This document shows positions 48,384 to 60,400 of a DNA stretch of 64,000 nt, piece after piece (position 1 is the stretch's first letter; each line of letters begins with the position of its first letter). Both the position numbers and the translations under genes were made by a program. This stretch comes from Hippophae tibetana (lineage: Eukaryota > Streptophyta > Magnoliopsida > Rosales > Elaeagnaceae), in contig CM072812.1 in the NCBI GenBank assembly GCA_037013495.1, positions 36,864,001-36,928,000 of the forward strand, read 5' to 3'. The notes beneath the pieces are model-generated. The model had not been told where the DNA came from, searched no databases, and saw nothing but the letters and a program-made list of their open reading frames with translations.

Positions 48384-48978
48384 AATTTTGGTTAGTTGTT
48401 TTGAATAATAGTTATTACTTCCTACATATTATTATTTAAAGTCAAACCTTTAAGTTTTTTATCAAAACATTTATTTAACTTTATAATTTTCTTAGTTTAT
48501 TTTTATATAGACTTGAGTCTAGTTTCTTTACCTTCATTTTCTTATTTATTAGTTTTATAAATGTTATAAACATATTTTTTTATAACATTATAAACATTAG
48601 TTGACTTAAAATTATAACTATCATACCTAAATTTAGTGAGTCCATCATAGTCTTTCCTTTCGTTGTTCATCTTTTTTGTTTCACTTGATATGTATAAGTT
48701 TGTTGAAACCTTAATACTCTCCTAGTAATGGCAAACCACTTACATCCTTACATGGTATGATATCCAAATTAGACTTACTAGAGAATAGGAAAAATGTGAT
48801 TGTACTCCATTTTATTCATAATATTAATAATTATTACAATTCTAAAAGCTAACCAAGAACACGAAGAGAGTCTTAGTTGCTCATAATTTCTAGATATATA
48901 GTTGCTAGATGAATAATTTTCAGAGTAGAGAGTTCATTATTATTGAAGCTGTGTTTGACTAATGGAAATAAGAGTTCA

Positions 48979-48987
48979 TTTTATAGG
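48979..48987 (-). promoter_or_regulatory. Pararetrovirus-type promoter, copy B
   Basis: On the - strand cctataaaa follows the word catggattccttat, the same pair as in copy A. An AATAAA-like word follows downstream at about 48815. Confidence 0.55.
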
Positions 48988-49039
48988 ATAAGGAATCCAT
49001 GCTATACTTCTTTATTCCTCTTTAACATTTTCTACCGAT

Positions 49040-50330
49040 AGTCCTTTTGATGACGTAAATACTGGTGCATTTTCATTTTCTCGATCTTTAATATAGTAAA
49101 TAAATTTGTGATTCTTAGTGGTTTTATTGCTGTAAAAATAAAACACCTTTCTTTTTTCTTGATAAATTTTCAAATAATTACTGTTAAAATTTGATTCAAA
49201 CTTACTAAAATTGAATATGGTTGTCGCCTCTCTTGACTCTTCTCTAGAGATAAATCCGTGGTATAATATTTCCTATAATTCTCTCTCAGAGTATCTCAAA
49301 TATGTATACTTAGGAGACGAAGACACACTTGTGATTATATCATCTAAGCTTTTAGTTATTCAAGAGGAAGGCTTAATTCGTGTTCTCATCATCTTCTTCA
49401 GTGAGAGTCATATTGCTATGTGAAGTGATTATAACTTTACTAGTAGAATAATTTATCTTAACTTTATAAGAATGATAATTTTTTATGAGTTCATGGTAAA
49501 TTTAACTTAGCATGTGTTTTCTTAGAATATAGAGTTTGAATTCCTTTTCTGGAAGTATTCTTGGTTTTGGAACTTCTCTATTAGTGATAGAAATCACTAA
49601 TTTGATAAAATAATAGGGACTAATATAACTTTCTCCATTCTAGTCTACGAATGGACTAAAAAATCTGAGATAGAAAAGCCTGTCAGTTGCTTTGATCTTT
49701 TTCCCAAAGTTTTTGATAGCTTTATTAAAAATTTCAGAAAAATAATTTTAAATAATTTTTAGATATAATTTCTTAATTAAACTAACATGGAAAGCTTTAT
49801 AAAAAAAATAGATTAGCTCATTCAAGAATATTAAATTTACTGTTTGTAGAAAATTCTTTTTCTATGGTGTAAAATTTTATATCTTCAATATGTTAATATA
49901 TAAATTTTCTAGCTAAGTTATAGAGACTCAATCATCGTGTTTTACTTAAATTCTTATATTGACATTTTTTGTCTTTAATAACCAATGTATTCCTAGGTGA
50001 TGTTTCCTTGAATAATATTGGTAATCATACTACTTTTACTATGTCTATAGGAGGTGTTTCTCTAAATAGTACTGGTGATCATACTATCTTTCCTACGGTC
50101 TTCAACTTGCCTGGTAGCGATAATTGTTGTTGTAATGTTACAGAGTAATTTTTAACTATATTTTCTAGAGTTAATAAGTTTGGTACTCTATAGTTGGCAT
50201 AATTGCCTTCAACTTCTATTTTATTAGTGAAAGCTATGTGAGTTATTATACTAAATTTGATAATAATTTTGTTTATTTTAAGTCAATTGTTGAAAATTTC
50301 TAATTTTGGAATATTATAGACCACATAAGT
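49040..50330 (-). pseudogene. Viroplasmin/transactivator-like remnant of copy B
   Basis: The - strand matches the copy A block (28763-29935), including the start of the viroplasmin-type domain (tatgtggtctata, about 50312-50324) and the ETSP-type repeat region. It has many stops and indels. Confidence 0.6.
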
Positions 50331-50659
50331 CTTTTTTTATCTTCTTTGTTTACTTCTTCGGTCTAATTGAGCTTTTTTTCCTTTTCAGAGTTGTTACTCT
50401 CTTTTATATCTGAGGACCTTAAATTGTTAGATTCTTCCATCTCATTTTGAATTCTTTCTTTAGAAGTTTTACTTTCATTAGAATGAATCTTTGGGGTGGA
50501 TTACTCTTTATATTTTTTGGACCCTAATGTTGTTTTTGAATGTTTAAGTTCTTCCTATTTAATTCATGTTTTCAAAAGAGACCCATTTAGGTATTAAACC
50601 TCGAGTTGTTCCTGAATGATTTTTATCTTCTTTTCCTTTATCTTTATCTTGATATTAAA

Positions 50660-51450
50660 GTGTTTCATTCCTGTAAGAGCAAAAATAGTTAAATGTACTA
50701 ATTCTCTTGTAAGAGAATTTGCTAAATTATTCTTGTTTGTTTGAAAATGTTTGACATCAAAATTGTAGTGGTTAAATCACTATTGCCATCTGACTAATGT
50801 TCCTTATTTATAATTGTCATCTATGTAAAAACAATAAATATTTTGTAATCTCTTAGAAATATTGTCCATATAACTTTGAAAGATAGCTCGAGTTTATTTT
50901 AATTCAAATGGTACAACAGTTCATTAGAATTGTCCTTAAGAGCAACTAAATGCAATCAATTTTTGAGATTCTTCATCCAGTTTTATTTTCCAAAATCCAC
51001 TTTTGCAATTAAAACATGAGAATTATTTCTTTTCTTCTATTAATGATGATAATTCCTTTCTTTGAAATAAATTATTCATCATCAATAGTTTATTTATTCA
51101 ATGCTATGAAGTTCATTATCATTCTCTTTTTTGGACTAAGAATATTGGACTAAAGTGGGGTGAATTACTTGGTATAATAACTTTTAGATCTAAAAGTTCT
51201 TGAATCTATTTTTCAAACTCAATTATATCTTCTAGTATATAAATCATGGATTTTACTTTAATAACTTTGTTAAGGTCTCTAGGTTTGTGTTAGTAATTAT
51301 TATATTTATTTACTTTTGGATCTAAAATATTTTTTGAGCTTACTATTTTTAAACTTTTTCTATGTCTGTTAAGACTTTATCTTCCTAGGTTTTATTAAGA
51401 AAATAGTTTTGTTTCTCTTCTATGTCTAATTAAAGGTTTTTTAAATAAGG
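50660..51450 (-). pseudogene. RT remnant of copy B, fused to the end of RNase H by a deletion
   Basis: The - strand RT palm reaches Y-I-D-D (50816-50827) and then passes directly into the last third of RNase H (R-W...W-F-N-H-Y-N-F-D-V-K-H, as in copy A about 28375-28420). About 650 bp present in copy A between those points is missing. Other stops are present. Confidence 0.68.
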
Positions 51451-52117
51451 TTTTTGTTGCTTTGCTTCATATCTATCTCATATTGTTTTTGTTTTTATGT
51501 TATTGCATAAAAGTTAGGTCTAATATAGTCAACTTTTCTTACTTTTGAAAAATAAATAGTTTGATCATTTAGTATTGTTGGACTTATTTTGTCTAAATAT
51601 TGTGTAAAAGATTGATATAAGTTTAAAAAATTAATTTTTATTAATAAATCAACTCATGTTTCTTATTAATATATGATAGAAATATAAACCTATCATTATA
51701 TCTACAACTTTTAAGAATTTATGAAAATTTATTGTAGTATTATTAGTAAGTCTTGTAATTAAACCTTTTGATGCTTTCTTTCAAAGTTTTTCTAAAAATA
51801 CATATTTACTAGTTATACATGTAACTTTTTATTTACATATGCATGCGAATTGTAATAAGTGTAACTTTTAAATTTTAATCCTACTTTAATATAAGAATTA
51901 TTTAGATTTATAATACTATACAAATCATTCATCTTCTGATGAAAATATTTATATTTATATTTTGAGTTAGTTATTTTTTCTTTGATTTCTACTAATAGAT
52001 AAATTTACAAGTATCATCTATATATGATTCCTTTATTGATTCTAATTCCAACTTGAATGTTTCTTCTAAGATTTTTTATTTTTCTGAAAAAAAATTTAAA
52101 TTATTTTTATATTGAAG

Positions 52118-52174
52118 CCTGTTAGGACATTTATTAACGTAATATTCTTCTGCATTGCATATTTAACATCTACA
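52118..52174 (-). pseudogene. Capsid zinc-knuckle remnant of copy B
   Basis: The - strand encodes C-R-C-stop-I-C followed by a spacer and K-C-P-N-R. Cysteine spacing is that of the caulimovirid capsid knuckle. An in-frame stop lies inside it, and the histidine position reads Tyr. Confidence 0.6.
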
Positions 52175-52371
52175 TTTTTTCTTTCTTTGATAACATTTAA
52201 TTTTTGTTTTCTGTTGGCTTATACTTTTCTCACCTAAAATATCTTTTTTTTATATAAGGTTTTTTGTTATATATTCTCTTATATTTTAAGTCTTGTTTTC
52301 TAAATTTATGTTTTATGAATTTTTTGTATTTTTATAATTTTTATACTTTCACTTATAAGATTTTATGTTAT

Positions 52372-54050
52372 TAATGCACAAAAACTTCATAGTCAAATTT
52401 TGTATTTGATAAATAACTTTTAAATGTTCAAATCACTTATAATTTGGGATAATTATACTCACAAGATTGGTCTAAAAAGAAACTACTTTATTTTAAATAA
52501 TTCATAAAATTTCTTAAAAATAAATACAAAAATAAATAATTCATCAAATTTCTTAGAAGAAAACACAAAAAAAACTTAAATATTCCATCGCAATAATTGA
52601 GTTTTTGAAAATACTAAACTAATAATAAAATAACTAAATATAGGTTTGATTCAAAAAAAATCAAGGTAGATATGCCATTAATAATTAGTAGAAAAATTAT
52701 GAGAAAAATTAGCTAACCATACTTGCTTAGAACTAATTAGCGTAATAAAAATATAAATTCATATTATTGATTTTTACTTTTATGTGTGCAAAAGTCTTTT
52801 GGCGGATATTAGTTTATTTTTTAATCAAAACACTTAAATCATTAACTAATAAATTAAATTATACTTTATTTTTAAGAAAATAACAAACTATTTAATTCAA
52901 TGTTTTTGATGAAATTATTAATTTAAACTCTTATTTAAGGTGTCAAAATTAGATCTAGATGACATTTTTGAAACCAAATTTTCATATTTTAAATCTATTA
53001 TGAAAAATATGTTGTGAGTACATTAATCAATAATAAATTTTGTTACAGATCTTGAATAAAAAAATATACTAAATTTGTTTTATAAAAATGTTCACCCAAA
53101 TTAATCTGCACAAACATGACAACAAAACTAAATTCTCATAGTTAAAATCACTCAAACATGCTTAGATTAAATTATATGATCAATAGATTAAAAATAACAT
53201 TAAGATATAAAATCATAAAATACAAAAAAGATTAATTTGTATATAAAAATAAATGAATACAAGTAAGATCTATAATACCAATTAAAGATAGGCAGCATTT
53301 CCTACTCCGTAATTGGAATCTTGATCCTCAATGCATTTTTAATAGACTATCCATATGTTGTATTTTCCTTGATCTGAAAAACCTCCTAATGATATGCCTC
53401 TTTATTATTATGAATCTAACCTTTTGTGTATAAAAATAAAACAAAAAATTGAAATATATAAACTAATAAATCTGACACTTTTGAGAAAAGAAAAATTAAA
53501 CCAATATGGTACATGTTAAACTTGGAGGCTAGGCATACTATTTATAGGAAGAAGGCTGATACATAGGGCTTCTGGCCAAATTTGTAGAGGCACGCTATGG
53601 CACAAGTTACATTCAGCTTTGTCAAAGTCATCCCAAACAAGTCATGCCAGGGAACCACTTATTTCACTCTGCGACATACGATACTCAACTTTCCTAGTAA
53701 ATCCATACTTAACAGAGTGAGTCGTAGCACATTATAATCCTCATCACGACACACTTCACTTTTCTTCAATTGTACCTTGTATACCTTACCAACTGGTTCA
53801 TATAAGGCTTACATGTCCTAATATTTTAAGCTCGTAGCGTGTAAAATAAGTTCTCTAAGTATTTTTCTTCATGTGTTGAAAAATTTATCTATTTTGAAAC
53901 TGAAAACACTTAAAATACAAAAAAAATATACATGTGATTTTGAATAGATAAATTTACATAAATAATGATATAAACACGGTATAATAAAATTTATTTATCT
54001 CATTTAAGTACAATAAAATCATAAAGTATTAGTATTTTAAGTACTTATCA
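52372..54050. repeat. Old gypsy-type solo LTR inside pararetrovirus copy B
   Basis: 1679 bp. The start (taatgcac, probably decayed from TG) and the end (gtacttatca) align with the ends of the Athila-like LTR at 3018-5044: gataattatactcacaag matches gataagtatactcccaag, and the last 150 bp share ttttgaatagataaatttaca-type words with the corresponding LTR end. Target duplications gttat (52367-52371) and gttac (54051-54055) differ by one base. No internal sequence is present. It is clearly older than the intact element. Confidence 0.72.
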
Positions 54051-54055
54051 GTTAC

Positions 54056-55880
54056 ATCCATATTTTTATGGCATCCTAAAATCTCTTGTATCACAACAGA
54101 TTTTACTATTTTCTCTTATATTATTATCTTTGTTGACATTTAATGATTGTTCAATTTTTTAGAGTTCTTATTCTTTCTTCTAAGGCATATGTATAGTTTC
54201 TCTATTTCTTTTATTTCACATTATATTAAAGTTTTATGTAATGTTTCACATAATTTCTAGAAAAAAAATCTCCTTATAATTTTCTTACAAAAGGGGTGGT
54301 AACTTGTAATAATACATTTTATATTCACAAATAAAGGAATCAATATAACACTTATCACATATTTTCATATTTGTTAAATGCCATTTGGATTCTTTAATTT
54401 GATATTCACAAGATTCAATGATATATCTACATTTGTTTTCTCCATTAAATTTCTTATATATTTCATTTACTACAGTATATAAGTACACTCACATATGTGA
54501 GCATTCTCCTACATTTGTAAATTTTGTTATTATGTTAAATTTGTAAACCAAATTTTAATATTTTCTATCATTTTGTGAGTTATTAAGACTTTACAAGTTG
54601 AAGGGTTTGATTATGTGGTTGGAAAAGTTTGTATGATTAAACTCATACGACTAGACCATTCATCTAAGGCTTTTTTCCTATCTCTTATACAATCTATATA
54701 TAAAAGATCAGATCTTTAATTTTCATTAAGTATGAATTCTAGTGGGACATTATCTCTAGTTCCCCAATGTAATCCTTCTTATATTTTGGGTTGTTGTTTT
54801 CTTCTATAAGGAATGTCATTTTCTTTTGGCCTTTGCTTGTTTCTTTCTTCACTATATGGGTCAGATGCTCTTCCTTGACGAGAAATTGGTAACGAAATAG
54901 GTTTTATATGAGTTTTGGGGATCATATTTTTTTGGTTCAAAATCATTTTTATTGACTATTGTCATATCATCTTTCTTTTTGTTTGTACAAAGTTTTTCAG
55001 CGTAAAATCTTCCAAGTTTTTCATATATTATGGTTAACATACTAACTAATTTTTCTATGTCTTTGTTCTCAATGTTCATAAATTTTTCTTGTAATTCTTT
55101 CTAGATTCCATTAATCTAGGATTATAGCTTCTTATTTATCTTTAGGTTTTTATTCATTTTTTATTTTTCTATTCTCAGATATCAATGCATCTAATCTCAT
55201 AAGTAATTATTCTTTTAATCCTACAAATAGATCAAACTTATAACCTAAAATTTAAGTATCTCTAAATGCATTATTTATATTCATTCTTAATTTTGTAAAC
55301 TCCTCATATGTATCTTATTATAATCATATTCTTTTTTTTATATAAGTTCTTTTTCTGTTTCATTTATGTCTTATAAAGACTTGATGTTCTTATTATTATG
55401 CTATATATATTTTTTATGCTGAAATAATTAAAGTTTTCATTATTGTTATTTAATTTTTTGATATATTTGTTATGCTTCTATTACAATCTAATTCTATATC
55501 ATATAGTTTATTTTTAAATATTATTAGGATAATATTTGTATTATTTTCTTTCTAGTATTACTTCATGGACTAATTCTTTCATTTGTTTGACTTCTTGTTT
55601 TAGTTATGTTAGAGGTTTTTTCTTTAAGTTCAATAAACATAAACCTTAATATATATATTTTTCTTGATATATTATTTTTTTCCCGGTATCAGATGTTTTT
55701 TCTTTAACATCTAAGTTTCATTTTTTAGGTATTTTAAAGTCTTTTAATATTTCTGGTTTTACTATTTGTCAAATTTCTTGAAAAGATTATTCTATTTTTA
55801 TGAATTCATTTTGTTCATATATTGAACTATTATGGTTGTTTATTAATGAATATTATACTGTGTAGTATATTTAAAATGAA
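54056..55880 (-). pseudogene. Capsid-region remnant of pararetrovirus copy B
   Basis: Two open pieces survive on the - strand: 54861-55079 (72 codons, Lys-rich) and 54285-54488 (67 codons, with a Cys-x2-Cys word). They lie between the movement-protein piece and the capsid knuckle, so capsid or a preceding small gene is expected. The assignment rests on position only. Confidence 0.4.
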
Positions 55881-56250
55881 TGATTTTCTTTTTTCATTAA
55901 ATATCATCTTTCAAATTTAAAGGTTAAACTCAATACTTGATTTAGGTCATTATCATTAATATTAACGGCAAACTTAGGATATGTTGTGAATTTTATTTTC
56001 TAGTATACTAGATTTTCATGGATCATTTCTAATAAAATATATTTCATATTTATTACTCTATTATCTAGTAGTACTAGTTTTATTAGTGTATTAATTTCTT
56101 TTATAAAATGTGTTCTTATTAATATTTAAATTTCTCCTAAATTGATATATCTAATATTTCTTTTATATAGTTTATCTATAATGAACTTTTATCTATTATG
56201 GTTTATTTATATTTTCGTTTTTCGTTTTTAATATCAATACTCATTTTTTT
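55880..56250 (-). pseudogene. Movement-protein remnant of pararetrovirus copy B
   Basis: The - strand encodes the words L-L-D-N-R-V-I-N-M and, after a stop, K-I-K-F-T-T-Y-P-K-F, matching the copy A fragment and the caulimovirid movement-protein core. It is broken by several stops. Confidence 0.6.
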
Positions 56251-56470
56251 ATTACTTATTCTATAATAAACTATATATATTATTAAAAATATTTTCCTTG
56301 AAAATTATAAATCTTTAATTTCACTTTCTTCGTTAAGATTTAATCTTATTTTTTGTATTTTTTAATTTCTTTTTATTAATTATTATTTATTATAATAATT
56401 TTTTTATTTCTATTATTTTTTTTATAAAATACTACTATTAAATTTTATTTAATTAAAGAGTATTTATGAC

Positions 56471-57476
56471 CTTTGTTTTTTCAAAAACACTCTGGTGTAA
56501 GTGTAACAAGCAAATTGCAACGGTAGGAAATAAAATACAAAGACAAACTGAGGTATGAGAAACCATTTCTTGGTTCATCCTAAATCCTAAACTAAGCTTG
56601 GTACACCATTTTAAATGTAAAATAAATTATCCCATCCTTGAGATAACTTATTTGTTCACGACAGTTATGTCTCATTTAACATCATTAATAACCATGAATA
56701 ATCTTATTTTTTATTATATTATAATTTTATTTATTCTATTTAAATTTAGAATAAAATATTTCATTATTATATACCATCTCATTATAAAAAAGATAAAATA
56801 AACTTACAAAATTTATAAATTATACTATATACTAATGAGACATCGCATTTCAATCCACACCTCTACCTTTATCCAATACCGAGCAATAATTTACCTTTTA
56901 ACAAAACTAAAGACAATTTAATACCCAATATTCAATGGGTTAACATATGGAGCGAAAAACTCCTTTTTATTGAGTATTTTCATCATCCACCAAGCAGGAT
57001 AAGAAATTACAATTGAGTATCCCCAGAAAAAGTTTTACATCTTCAAGTGGTTCAAAAATAAGATTACAACCATCAGGAGACCCCCAACAAGTAACATCCC
57101 TTAGCATTTCCAAGTTTTGTTCTGACGTAAAAACCATATAACAGTATTAAAAGGTCCTAAAGAACCTAAAAAACTCTCTTTTAAGCTCCTCTCTTGTTAA
57201 ACGTACGCATAAAGTTTCCCCATCAAAGACATGGGAATGAATAATATTATTTTCTCTTAGAATACAAAGCTACAAGGGAATGAGGCAAGCAAAACCCTAG
57301 GACCAACAGAAAATGAAATAAAAGAATTTAATAAAAGAAAAATAACAATGTGTCAGCCCCCCACCCACCCACCACTTAGCCCTTTCTATCTACACACACC
57401 CCTCCCCCAAAAGGCCAAACTCTTTCATACCCCAATCAAAATTTCGTAGTTACCAATTTAGGAACATATTCTTATT
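56471..57476 (-). other. Spacer and 3' untranslated region of the cellulose synthase gene
   Basis: Spacer up to about 57000, then a mixed-composition stretch of some 450 bases downstream of the stop codon at 57477-57479 that probably holds the 3' untranslated region. No further gene is seen. Confidence 0.5.
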
Positions 57477-60400
57477 TTAATCACAAGTCAACCCACAAAC
57501 TTCCAACAAAGGACCGTCTCTTGACACAAATGGATTGACTCTAACCCACAAGAGAGTTAAGATCGAGGCAAGTAGAATTGACCATACCAATATAATTGTG
57601 GGCATTCGATCTTGTTTACCGAGCAACCCTTTAAGGAATGGGTAGAGGTGGATAATAACCCAGAAAGCGAAAAACAGCCTACCAAATAATGGACCCCATG
57701 AATCGTACCCGTTATTGATGGCATCTGAAATCCCAACTATCACTCCAACTATGTTTATTATCAATAAAGTCATGGGAGGAATCAATAATGATGTCCATTT
57801 GAAGATGTAGAGCTCTGAAAACTCTCCATCATCAGCAGCCTTAGACGTGACAGTAAAGTTTGTGCTTACACCAGCCAACACTTTAAGTAGACCCTGGGCA
57901 AGAGCAAATAGATGTGATGAAGCCCCTCCAATAACCCAAAACTGTTCATTCCTCCACCAATCATCTATCCCGACTCCACCCCACTGCATCTCGAGGATAC
58001 CCGTTGCAGCAATCGAAATGAAAAGAGCCATGAAAATAATACTTGCATAGTTGCTTATCTGTAAAGCCAGATAGAAATTTGAAACCAGAGTTAATTTGAA
58101 TCAATTAGGTTGAAATAACAAGCAGAGCACGTGAACCAACATAAATATGCAAGGTAACATAAAGAATCAAACAATATGATAAACCAAATCATGCAGCCTT
58201 TAGATACATTCAAGTGCAGCTTTAAAGAATAGGCTTGACTCAAGCATAGCAGAGAACATGTATCTACCTTCAGAGGCTCAAAACCTTATTAAGAGAGCGT
58301 TTGAATGCACAACTCAAAAAATGGGTTCCAAATTAAGTGGTTCTTTAAGAAGCATTTTCCATTAGAAGTGGTTTTATAGAGTAGTTATGCGTTTGGCCAA
58401 AAAAATATTAAAGGCACTGGTATAATTACAAAAAGAGTCTGAATACTATATATAATGATATGGTAAAAGCAATAAAAATGAACAATTGATGTAATTTTAT
58501 AGAGTAAATAATGAAATAGAACATGCCGATATAATGCTTTTCCCAAAATAAAGGGTTTATTTATAAACAGTCACAAAAATTCTTATGAAGTACTTAAATG
58601 TATGTGAGGGCCTAAAACTCATTAAAGTGCTTCAATTTTTATTGTTTAACACAAATGAAAGTGCTTTTGTCCTCACAAGTGCTTTTAAGTAGAGCATTCA
58701 AACACGCTCTGAAACATGTATTCATACCATAGAGAGAAACTAGAGTTACCTCAGGAACAATGAATTTCCCAGTGAGAAGACAGACAGCAGGCAGAGTACA
58801 ATAGACGAGCAAAGGAATAGAGGTCCAAGGATATACAACAGAGTTTATGTAGGAGAAACGCTCAAGCCATTTCAAGCCACCTCCGTAGCCATACCATACA
58901 GGACAATGCCTACTCAAGAAAATCTCAACCGAACCAAGGGCCCAACGTAGAACTTGGTGAAGACGATCTGAAAGATTAATAGGAGCTGAACCCTTAAACG
59001 CAGGCCTTCTTGGCATACAGTACACAGATCGCCAACCATGGCAGTGCATCTTAAAGCCTGTCAGAATATCTTCAGTAACAGAACCATAAATCCAGCCAAC
59101 CTGTAACAAGAATCAGATGCAATATGAAACAAAAGTAGAACTAGGACAATAAGATATCAATGGCATCAAATAAATCATCACGTACCTCCTTTCCCCATTC
59201 TGTTTTATCTTCATACCCGCAGCTTATGACTTGGATTGCTTCTTTCAAGAGAGATGCAGGACTGGTATTTTTAGGATTTCCACCATTCTCCAGAAGGGTG
59301 GAAGCAACAAAAACTGGGGATTGCCCAAATTTTTTCTCTAATTTCATCACAGATGTCTCAGAGCTCGATGCTGCAAGTAACAAAAGGCATCATTTGCTAG
59401 AGATATTCCTTTATTAAGAGAAGTAAACCGTATAAACATCAGATAACAACTTTTCAACCCTTGTCCTTACCTTGAATTCCTCCTTCAATATTCTCAAGTG
59501 CATGTATTTGCTTTGATGCTTCTCTAGGCTTCAGTTTCTTCTTCTCTTTCTTTGACTTTGAGGTACTGTTCTTTCTCGAACCGAAACACAAGCAACACAA
59601 CTTTGGCAAGCAGTTGCAGGTCCTACTTGGAGGCTTCTTTTTGGATGGGGCATCAAATCCATACAACGCTTGCCTTCTGAAAACACACCCAGTTCCGACA
59701 TAGATTGGTCCTTGTATACCATCCAACCCTTTCATGTTGATCTGTTTTCACTAGCTGAATTAGATACCAAATAACAACATAACAAGTTTTTTTTTTCATC
59801 TAACAGGAGATTGTATACTTACATCAAAGAATACAACGTTCCGATTTGAGTATCGATCGTGACGATCAATTCCGTCAAACCTCTGGGGAAACTGCACATA
59901 ACATATTTTCTTCCCTAATGTAGGATCCATCATGAAACACATAGCTTCTCTAAGTGCTTTGCAATTGTTGATGTAATGATCACAATCAACATTCAGAAGA
60001 TAAGGTGCATTTGAGAGAACCGCCGAGACTCGTATCTTCGGAATATAACAAAGAAATAAAAGTCAGTAACAACCAAAGCCCATTATCAAGAAACATGAAG
60101 AAAACAATTGAGGAAATTAACTACCAAAGAATTCATGGCTCCAGCTTTCTTATGGTGTTCGAAACCTGGCCTCTTTTCACGAGAAACATATACTAGACTA
60201 GGTAATTCATTCCCTTCTGCATCATGAATTCCATTATTACCAAGAAAGACCTGAATACAAATCAGAATAGAGATATTTAGGATTTAGCATTACCTAAAAC
60301 CTAAAATCATATAAAGGACCCATTTGATTTTATCAATGTATGCACTTTACAATGATAGATCACCGACAGTAACTCATTGAAGTATCAACTCACCTGAATC

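Larger units (their letters stand above)
48340..56470 (-). mobile_element. Endogenous caulimovirid pararetrovirus, copy B (decayed, with nested solo LTR)
   Basis: Read on the - strand, right to left: movement-protein region (about 56250-55880), a long capsid region ending in a zinc-knuckle word (52118-52174) and interrupted by a solo LTR (52372-54050), protease/RT (about 52000-50816), the tail of RNase H (about 50810-50660), viroplasmin/transactivator region (50330-49040), promoter (48979-48987), leader and primer site (48371-48383), then some bases of a following unit. Stops and frameshifts occur in every frame. Without the nested LTR it is about 6.4 kb, somewhat less than a caulimovirid genome. 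Same family as copy A; both share promoter, leader and transactivator words. Confidence 0.78.

Noticed and set aside
49211..49423. 70-codon + strand frame
   Set aside because: Antisense to the decayed transactivator region of pararetrovirus copy B; no independent evidence.
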